This document shows positions 56,895 to 64,000 of a stretch of DNA of 64,000 bases, piece after piece. This DNA is from Vanrija pseudolonga. Lineage: Eukaryota; Basidiomycota; Tremellomycetes; Trichosporonales; Trichosporonaceae. Position numbers and translations under genes: made by a program. Each line of letters opens with the position of its first letter. The first letter of the stretch is position 1. The notes below the pieces were generated by a model. That model saw nothing but the letters and a program-made list of their open reading frames with translations, ran no database searches and had not been told where the DNA came from. The stretch covers positions 992,001-1,056,000 of the forward strand of contig NC_085849.1 in the NCBI RefSeq assembly GCF_020906515.1, in the 5' to 3' direction.

Positions 56895-58398
56895 TCACTT
56901 GTGCGCAAGCAGAGCGATAAAGATAACGAGGATGGCAAGGATGAGGGCCACTAGAGAGAACGACACTCCACCAAAGCTGGTCGGGATAACAATCGCCCGT
57001 AACGTGTTGTCGGCGCTAGCAGACACGAGGAGGGTTGCGGATGGGTTGAACTTGAGTGCCGTCGGCGGGAAGGAATGTGCTTGCAGAATCTTGAGCAGGG
57101 GCTGGGGGAGAGTCAGCCGAGGGCCGGAAGTCAAAACCCACCGCTAGCGTGTTGGTATCCAGCAGGCCGATTGAGAGGTCAGACGAGCCATATGACACGA
57201 GATGGCCATTTGAGCTAATGTCAAAGACGGTGACGGGCTTTGACGAGACCTCGCGCTTGGTCGCGAGCTCCCATGCGATGCCCTTGACTTTTGATGGCTT
57301 CTCGTCGTCGTTCTTGTCCTGCGACGGCTCCTGCTGGTCGGAAACAGATGCTGCGTACTTGGCGACGAACGCCTTGCGCGCCTTGCTCTTGCCCTTGCGC
57401 GACGGCGAGTTTGTCGAGTTGAGCACGGCGAAGATGTTGGGGCATGAGGGGATCTCTGGAGAGAACCTGGGGGGGGGGTGGGTTAGTGTGGGAGGAGCAT
57501 GGTACCCACCGAGCAGCTCGGAACACGAGCGGGAGGTCGTCGATCGTTGGCAAGGGGATCGACTGGAGAAGGCTGAGCTTGGTCTTCTCGTCCGAGTCAA
57601 AGTCGAAGACGTTGATGGCCTTGCTGGTGGTCACAGCAAGCTGGTGGGTCAGAAGAGCGCGACGTCGAACACCCACCCATGAACCCTGTGGGCCTCCCCA
57701 GGCGAGGTCGACGAGCTCGCCGGCGCCAGGACTGCGTGGTGAGACGACAATCTCGAGGCTTGGGACCTTGAGAATCGCAAACTCGTCATCTGTCGTGCCG
57801 ACGGCGACAAAGCCGGGCGTGATGGCGGTGAGTTTCTGTGCCCGTCAGTCGCTGCCTAACCCCTGCAAACCCACTTGGTATGGGTAGTCGTCCGACCACT
57901 TGGCGTGTAGTGTCTGCTGCGACGCGACATACTCGAGCCTGGCATCAGGTCAGCACTGCAGGCCAACAAACGTGCGTACTCTTTCGCGCTGTACGAGAAC
58001 AGGCGCGCCTGCTGGTTCTGTCCGGCCTCGATGGACGCCTGGGACGCGTTGATGCCCGTCACGAACTGCTTTGCCTAGGCGTCAGCTGTGTCGACGGCTA
58101 AACGCACCGCCCGGTCCGTCGCGATCGTCATCGGCGCGTCCTCGTCGCTGCTGAGCGCGAGCTCGAACACGGGCTCAACCTTGCGCCCATCCTTGGACAC
58201 CTTGACGAGTTTCTGCGCGTGTCAGCCGGCTGCGTCATCGCGTGGGCAGTGTGTGCCGCGACGTACAAACTTGTTGGCGATGCCGCTGCGGCTTGCGCCG
58301 CCGCCGCCGCCGAGGATGGCCGTGTCGTCGTCTGCCCAGTCGAGGCAGTATACGGGGAAGGAGTGTGTTGGGTGCGAGTGGTGGTCGGTGCGCGTCAT
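56895..58398 (-). CDS. SEC12: Sar1 guanine-nucleotide exchange factor Sec12
   Basis: ER type II membrane protein that loads Sar1 with GTP to start COPII coat assembly. Eight or so exons on the minus strand from 58398 (MTRTDHHSHPTHSFPVY). The catalytic K-loop GGGGGASRSGIANK is near the N-terminus, equivalent to GGGGxxKxGxxN in yeast Sec12. Seven-bladed WD40-like blades follow (FAILKVPSLEIVVSPRSPGA, TTSKAINVFDFDSDEKTKLS, GHLVSYGSSDLSIGLLDTN, FPPTALKFNPSATLLVSASA). A single C-terminal transmembrane helix (FSLVALILAILVIFIALLAHK-like, starting FGGVSFSLV) ends the protein with a two-residue tail, so no large lumenal domain is present. That short lumenal end resembles animal PREB and many non-Saccharomyces fungi. 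Confidence 0.92.
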
Positions 58399-59365
58399 TG
58401 CATAAGTGAGTGTTGTTGTTGTTGCTGGTGAATGTGGGTGACTGGGGTTGGAAGAAGTTGAGACTAGTGAGTTTGGGTGAGATGGGGGTAGCGACTGGCT
58501 GGGACGAGCTGCTGCTGCCTGCCCCGCCCATCAACGTCGTCACGTCGGGCGCGTGTCTCCGTCGTAGGACGAAATGGATTGGGAGACACGTCGACCACGT
58601 GGATTTGATTCCGTGATTATGATTTGTTTGTGGTCGGGCGTGGTGGGCGTGGTGGTTGAGGTATGACGCTAGACTGCTATGCATGTAGCAGTAGCCATGA
58701 CAGCGATGACGCACAGACAAGACTTTTGTGTTTGACGCTTGCCGACTCGTAATAATGCCTGTGCGGCGATTTGCCAAAAGTGACACATCTCTCTGACCGG
58801 CTGACGGCTCGCACGGCTGGGGTGACTTCGCCGCGGGCCACCCACCCGGCTCCATCAACGTAACCCCACTCCTTGTCGGTCCGCTCGCTTGCACAACCAT
58901 TGACGCCACACACCCCCATATCACAACAATGACACCCGCACCACATCACAAGTCGGTTCCTCGGAATCCAAGGCCAAGGCGAGGGAGGAGATCGCCGACC
59001 CCCGACCCCCGACCCCCAGCCCCAAATTGTCGTCGAGATTTTTTCATACGAGCCGCTAGTGTATGACTGGTTAAACCCATGCAAAGATGTGTCAAAAATC
59101 GAGACGAATGTGTTGATGGTCCACGCTCGTGAAGACAAATATAGGCCATGAGAGGCGAGCCCGTCACTCTCTCTTCCAGAGACAGTCCCAAGCAAAGTGT
59201 CGTGATGTTTCACCGGAGTCAGCAGCTGCGGCTGGGCTTGCGGTTCGATATTAAAATGTCCGTGGTCTAGAGAGATGCGGGGAGGGGGGGAGCGGTAACG
59301 GCCACAGCCACCAGTTGTCACACTGGTCACGGGCGGCCGGATCTCCGAATCCATGGGTCGCTAAG
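58399..59365. other. Spacer between SEC12 start and the bZIP stop
   Basis: About 970 bp, both neighbours on the minus strand. It holds the SEC12 promoter and the bZIP 3' region. Minus-strand open frames of 200 codons or more cover part of it but show no motif, so they are not called. A CCCCGACCC-type short repeat lies at about 59.00-59.02 kb. Confidence 0.45.
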
Positions 59366-60607
59366 CTACCATCTTGAAGGCGGTGAAGGCCTTCGGTCTG
59401 AAGAGTAGCTTGAGATGGAGGGGAGTGAGGGTCTAGATTGATGAGGATGGGGTAGGGACGATGTGGCTGAGGGCGATCTCCCGCTCAACGGCCCTGAATG
59501 TGTGATGGCCGGGAGTCGGATGGGCGGCAGCTGATCCTGTGGAGTCGCTGATGATGCAGACGCATCTGGCGGCAAGTCGCGGTCCAAGAAGGGCAGGTGA
59601 TGATGCACGGACGGGGTGTGGGGCGTGTGCGGCTGGGGGGGTGAACGCCGGCCAGTGGGTGCCGAAGAGTAGGGAAACTGGGGCGGGGATCGCCGAGGAC
59701 GGGTTTGCTGCTGTTGCTGCGCAACTCCCTCGGCGGGCGACAGTGACAGGGATGATGTGGCAGCCGGAGGATACTGTAGGCAGGGGCACGCGCTCGTTAG
59801 TCATGATTGTGCGCGTCGTTTAACAGCCAGAAAAAAATGTCGCGTAACACTCACCGCGTGCAAAGGTGGCACCAGGTCCCTTGTTGTCGACGAGGTAGTT
59901 GCCGCTCGGAGATTACGCTCCCACTCGACCCATCTGTCGACCGTCGCGCGTAACCTGTCATTCTCTTGGGATGCGAGTTTGAGATCCTCTTGGAGCCGTC
60001 GGTTGGCAGATTCGAGGCGGGCGACACGCAGATCAGGGTCGGTATCGGGGACGCTCTTGGACGACGAGGGGTATGGGTATGGCGACGAGTGAGGCTTGTA
60101 AGAGGACGAGGGCCCGTAGTAGTCTTCGTTTGATTGCCTTCGGTCCCAATCCCTCTCGTCAACTTGGCCTAGTCGGCGCACGAGGGTGGTACGCTCTTCT
60201 TCCAAAGCTCTGACCCGTTCCTCGAGGCTGTCCTGATACCCCTTTTTCCGATTTCGAAACCGTTGAGCTGCCAAGCGGTTGGCTTCCCGCCTTCGAAGGA
60301 TCATTGACTCGCGTGATGGGCTTGCCCCTCTCCCTCCGCCAACAGCCGCGGGTCCCGAAGATGGTCGTACTCTATGCCCTTGATCTTCCCATGCAGGGGA
60401 GCCGTAATCACGGTGGCCGGCACTACTCGAGCTGCCGGCGGCACCTTGGCCGTGGCCGAGGCCGAGAGATCGCGAGGGAGCCCCGAGCCACTCTGACTTG
60501 ACGTGGTGATGATGGTGGTGTGGCGCGGCTGTTGACGTGGACGGGGTCGATGTTGAGGTGGATGGCTCTGTCAGCTGAGGGGAGATGCTGGTGGTGGGCG
60601 AGCTCAT
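59366..60607 (-). CDS. bZIP transcription factor
   Basis: Nuclear DNA-binding protein with a basic region and leucine zipper. Two exons on the minus strand: 60607-59855 and 59773-59366, giving 386 residues. The basic region is RRREANRLAAQRFRNRKKGY with the N-x2-A-A-x2-F-R-x-R core, directly followed by QDSLEERVRALEEERTTLVR, a zipper-like heptad run. A second coiled-coil stretch lies further on (RVARLESANRRLQEDLKLAS). The N-terminus is Ser/Thr/His-rich (HHHHHH) and the C-terminus Pro/His/Ser-rich (PAEGVAQQQQQTRPRRSPPQ), both typical activation or disordered regions. An in-frame ATG at 60649 would add 14 residues. Target genes cannot be inferred; the basic region alone does not tell Hxl1/Atf/Gcn4 groups apart. 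Confidence 0.88.
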
Positions 60608-62822
60608 AGTGGACGACCCCGAGAAAGTCGCGGGGGTTGTGCGTAACACTCCAGCAGTGTTCGATCCGTGTTTCTGTCGGACACGCTTGTGGAAGTGCAG
60701 TCGATGTGTATGCTTGCAGTTTGGAGCAGAGAGGGGTGGGGATCATGTGCGCTTTGGATAGTAACCTTGTGTCGACATGACGCGGTGGTGGTATGGGTTG
60801 TTGTACAAACAGTGGATTACTTGGAAAATGCCACTGAGGCGTGATGAGGTTGTTCGGGCGGGGCGGAGGGAGCGGCGTTCAAGACAAGCTTAAGTGGGTG
60901 CGAGCAGGGGCGTCGGGGGGAGGGGACAATGAATTGGGGTGGGGGTAGAGGGCGAGGGGAGGTTTAGGCCAGGAGGCGCTGGCTGGCTGGGAGGTAGGTA
61001 CGACTGCGGCGGGCGGCTGGCACAAACTGGCGTCGACTGGCGCAGACCTGTTTGTCGCGCCTTTATCTGTTGATCCTAGGCGGGCCGGACGATCAATCCG
61101 GGGGCGGCGGCCGGGGCGATCGCTAGACAGTTGCAAGCCGAGACAATAACGGCGGCGGCAAGAGTAGCCGTTTGTGGATGACAACAGCCGCGGTCTGTGT
61201 GTGTGGGTGGATGCAGGTTTATGTGGGGGCCGGCGACGACAACGAGCAAGTGAGCGTGCGACAAGGCCAGAGCCAGCCAGCGAGGCAGGGGGTGAGAGTG
61301 AGAGAGAATAACGACAATGATGCACCCCGGTCGGCCAACGTTTCATTCCTTTGTTGGGTCGGCCAGCCTGGCTGCTGCTGGCTTGCTGGGCTGGCTGGCT
61401 GGCTGACAGGCTTGGCCCTCATCCCAACGGAGATGAGATGGCTTTCGTTCGGCGTGTGTGGTTGCGTGCGTGCGTGCGTGCGTTTGTGTTGGTCCGGACA
61501 GGGGCAGGGCAACCGCCGGCCAGGTCGCAGAACATGCGGCAGGAGCGGCTACGGCGCACGCGCCGCGCCCGGGAGTCAACAGCTACACATGCGAGGGGAG
61601 GTGTACTGCATTGCTGGACTCGCACTCATCAGATTCCAGCAAACGGCCTCCTCTGGCCTCAGGGGTGCTGCTGGCCACTTGCACACTTGTCGGTTGCCAG
61701 GCACACGACGGACGAAGGGGCAGCGAGCAGGCCGATGACACCGGCGGCCGCGGCGCCTGAAAAGCCTCCTGATGGCGTTTCCCCTTGCCGCCACCCCTTA
61801 GTGCAAGTCTTGTCCGTTATCCCGTAGGCAGTATGTAACAGCAAACAAAGTCGACCAACTTGCTCGCAGCCAGCCAGGAGCCAAAAAGAGGAGCCGGGCT
61901 CGGGCCCTGGGCCCTGCCTCGCTTCAGGTAACTCGTAACTCTTTTTTTCTTCCCTCCCTCCGTGTCGTTACGCCACTCCTTACTCGTCTACAGTACTACG
62001 CGGCATGCACCGCGCGACGCAACTACGACGCACCACCGGCCGGCACCCGGAGCCACGCTCACGCTCACGCTCCTGGCCGGCCGCTTAATTCGGGCGGTTC
62101 GTGCCCAAAAAGACTTGCAGACCTTCACGTAACACCAGGCCCACAATAAAACTTACAGGCGCCCCTGACGTACTTACAATCGATGCCCAACCCTGATCCC
62201 CGATCTGCGTCCTGCGTCGTGCAGTGTACTACGCGCGTGTGCGTCAGTCAGCCAGCGTGAGGCATGAGGCATGAGGCAGCAGCCGCTGCGTGATCCGCGA
62301 CACCCACCCACCCCACCCACCTCATTCCCCACTCCACAAGCCCCGGACATGGCCGCCAACCTCGGCACCACCGGTCAAAGTCAGGTGAGATGCACCCACC
62401 TCACGGTCGGTATTCGGATCATCGCATCGCCAACCGCTCGACAACTCCGCCCACCCGCACACCCCGCACCCGGGCGGCGCCACTCCCCACTTGTTCTTCG
62501 GATCTAACACTCGCTTTCACTGGAATGCCCACATCCGCCAGCCAAGCGCACCACCAGATCGTCGTGCGACGCGGAGACTGGCGCTCGTCCCCAACGCAAC
62601 GCCGTGGTACTGCGCGATGAGATCATCCCGCACTCTTGCCCACACACACAGTCTCTCCCACCCCCTCAGTCTGTTCCTTCCTTGCCCACCTTCGCGACTA
62701 CCGCGTTCCACCCCCTCTCGTCCTGCCCATCCCATACTGAACCGCTGCAATGCATATGTGGAGAGGAGAGTGGTGTGGTGTGTTCCTAGGGTGCAGGCTG
62801 CATCCTAGCTCGTGGCGCTTGC
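60608..62822. other. Long upstream region of the bZIP gene
   Basis: About 2.2 kb upstream of the bZIP start and downstream of the synthetase stop. It contains CTGGCTGG/GCTGGCTG repeats (61.36-61.41 kb), a GTGCGTGC run (61.46-61.48 kb) and an A/T-richer part near 62.1 kb. Open frames on both strands overlap and lack motifs. Long leaders are common for fungal bZIP genes, so much of this may be transcribed leader, but I have no direct evidence. Confidence 0.45.
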
Positions 62823-64000
62823 TTACGCGGTCGTGAGAACTGTCTCACAGCGGTGACACAAAGCGTCTGCCACTGTCGCTGTATGCAGCCAGCACCGAGG
62901 GCATGCACTCTTTGTCGACGCCGAGACGGTGAGCTCCGCAGAACCCTTGGCTACAACCCACGTCAGTCACGCTCGTCGATCGGCGGCATCGCCTCGTCTC
63001 CGCCACCGTCCAACTTACAGGTTTCGACGGGAGCCACATACGACCACTCAGCCGTGTCAACGCCGGGCGCCAATCGGACCTCGGACACGCCAAAGATGCT
63101 AGCAAGTAGCGCCTCTGAAACAGTTGTCAATATTTTTTTCTCTCCGAGAGACCTTCTGGTCCTCCGAGGCCCTTACCATTCTTCGCCAGAAGGCTGCTCA
63201 AGTCTCCGCTGGAGGCGATTTGCAAAGTGGCTTCAGTCCCTACGCGCAGTTGCCTGGCGATCTCAGGTCAGCCACTGGTGCCTTTAATGCTCCTTTTCTC
63301 CCTTGCTTACTTTGCTTCACGTGCACTCGTCAACAACTTTTGCAGCTCGGTGCGCACAGTCAGCAGGGCAGTCATCTCGTCGTGCGCCGTTGGGTTGAGC
63401 CACTCCGTCTAGGGGATTAGCGCGCGGTGAAACGTTTACAATGCGTACCTCTGGTGACCAGTGATCGAGGAAGACTGACGACTTCACGGGGGATCCCGAC
63501 GCCTCGTAAACCTCCTCGGCAAGGTGTGGCGCAATGGGCGCGGTCATCTTGACGAGCGCTTGCACAACCTATCATAAGCCCCCGCGTCAGCAGCGTCACT
63601 TCAAGGTTGAGCGGGCCTTACGTGACTCAGAGTAGCAACAATGGCCTGTCGCCGCGCTCCTTCGACAGGGTCGCAGTAGAGCGAGTCCTTCACCACGTCG
63701 AAGTACCACGCCGAGAGGGTAGACTGGAATGTGAACACGCTCTGGACAACTAGCCAACGTTAGTGCTCTGTCGCCAGGCTCCAACATACCTCTGTTAAAC
63801 GCAAACTGGTCATACGCCGACTCCACATCCACTTCAAGCTGGTTCAGCAGGTGGAGAATGTACCTCTCCGCCTGACTCGTTAGAAAATATCAGCGAAAAA
63901 TCACGCACAATAGACAGCTCGACGTCGGCCAGCGCTGGTGGCGGTGCCCTGGACGTGTTGCCAATGATGAACCGCATGCTGCTGCGCAGCTTGCGAAGAA
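62823..64000 (-). CDS. ISM1: Mitochondrial isoleucyl-tRNA synthetase, C-terminal part (runs off the right edge)
   Basis: Class I aminoacyl-tRNA synthetase charging mitochondrial tRNA-Ile. Only the C-terminal part is in the window; the gene continues past 64000. In protein order: KLRSSMRFIIGNTSRAPPPA, then AERYILHLLNQLEVDVESAY and DQFAFNRG, SVFTFQSTLSAWYFDVVKDS and LYCDPVEGARRQ, APIAPHLAEEVYEA, TEWLNPTAHDEMTALLTVRT, and a C-terminal zinc-finger-like end CPRCWLHTATVADALCHRC before the TAA at 62823. The anticodon-binding helical domain and the CxxC...CxxC ending are features of bacterial and mitochondrial IleRS, not the cytosolic enzyme. Introns of 40-60 nt split it. The catalytic HIGH and KMSKS motifs lie outside the window. 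Confidence 0.88.

Noticed and set aside
1-64000. tRNA genes, transposons, virus-like elements and CRISPR arrays
   Set aside because: No B-box with paired arms, terminal repeats, transposase or polymerase motifs, or regular repeat-spacer arrays were seen. A covariance-model and repeat search would be needed to exclude weak cases.

Overview
The window looks like a nuclear chromosome segment from a basidiomycete yeast. The DNA is GC-rich and gene-dense. Nearly every gene is cut by short introns, mostly about 36-80 nt, with GTGAGT/GTAAGT/GTGCGT donors, CTAAC/CTGAC-like branch sites and CAG/TAG acceptors. The gene set is plainly fungal: chitin synthase, NHA1-type Na+/H+ antiporter, ORM, SEC12, CDC50, NAD-dependent MTD1 and MDM35. 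Intron density and protein style suggest Tremellomycetes, perhaps Trichosporonales; this taxonomic guess is inference. I see no virus-like element, transposon, CRISPR array, rRNA or tRNA that I can support.

Layout, left to right. 1-2.66 kb: no supported gene. 2.7-5.4 kb (+) NHA1; 5.7-7.2 kb (+) a class C beta-lactamase-like serine hydrolase with a 63-bp tandem duplication over its start; 7.5-9.0 kb (+) an SLC35F6-like transporter; 9.4-9.9 kb (-) EAF6; 10.3-11.1 kb (-) RPL17; 11.1-13.0 kb no supported gene; 13.0-15.3 kb (-) universal stress protein; 15.6-16.2 kb (-) a tiny UBA protein; 16.8-20.0 kb (-) an RRM+YTH RNA reader; 20.0-22.5 kb long divergent spacer; 22.5-26.6 kb (+) PRP24/SART3; 26.7-28.6 kb (-) an unnamed protein; 29.9-32.1 kb (+) RIO1; 32.2-33.4 kb (-) ORM1; 34.1-35.2 kb (-) RBM42-like; 35.4-37.2 kb (+) PPR protein; 37.5-38.5 kb (+) MDM35; 38.6-40.0 kb (-) MTD1; 40.8-42.2 kb (+) GPI12; 42.4-44.6 kb (-) unrecognised protein; 45.2-48.8 kb (+) chitin synthase; 49.0-50.5 kb (+) JmjC/KDM8-like; 50.7-52.1 kb (-) CDC50; 52.5-55.0 kb (+) IPI1; 55.1-56.7 kb (-) KIN28; 56.9-58.4 kb (-) SEC12; 59.4-60.6 kb (-) bZIP factor; 62.8 kb to the right edge (-) mitochondrial isoleucyl-tRNA synthetase, incomplete.

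The genes are mostly housekeeping and do not form one pathway. Themes recur by chance or weak clustering: RNA processing and ribosome assembly (PRP24, RBM42-like, YTH, RIO1, IPI1, RPL17), chromatin and transcription (EAF6, KIN28, JmjC, bZIP), membrane lipid and secretory function (ORM1, CDC50, GPI12, SEC12), and cell wall (chitin synthase). I found no convincing undescribed multi-gene system. The most interesting signals are within single genes: a YTH domain split by a long insertion carrying four RRxS sites, an MDM35 whose two CX9C motifs are pushed apart by about 150 residues, one-codon and 5-nt first exons, 17-29 nt microexons, and a GC-AG intron. Exon joins were made by eye from reading frames and splice consensus; gene ends are more secure than individual junctions.
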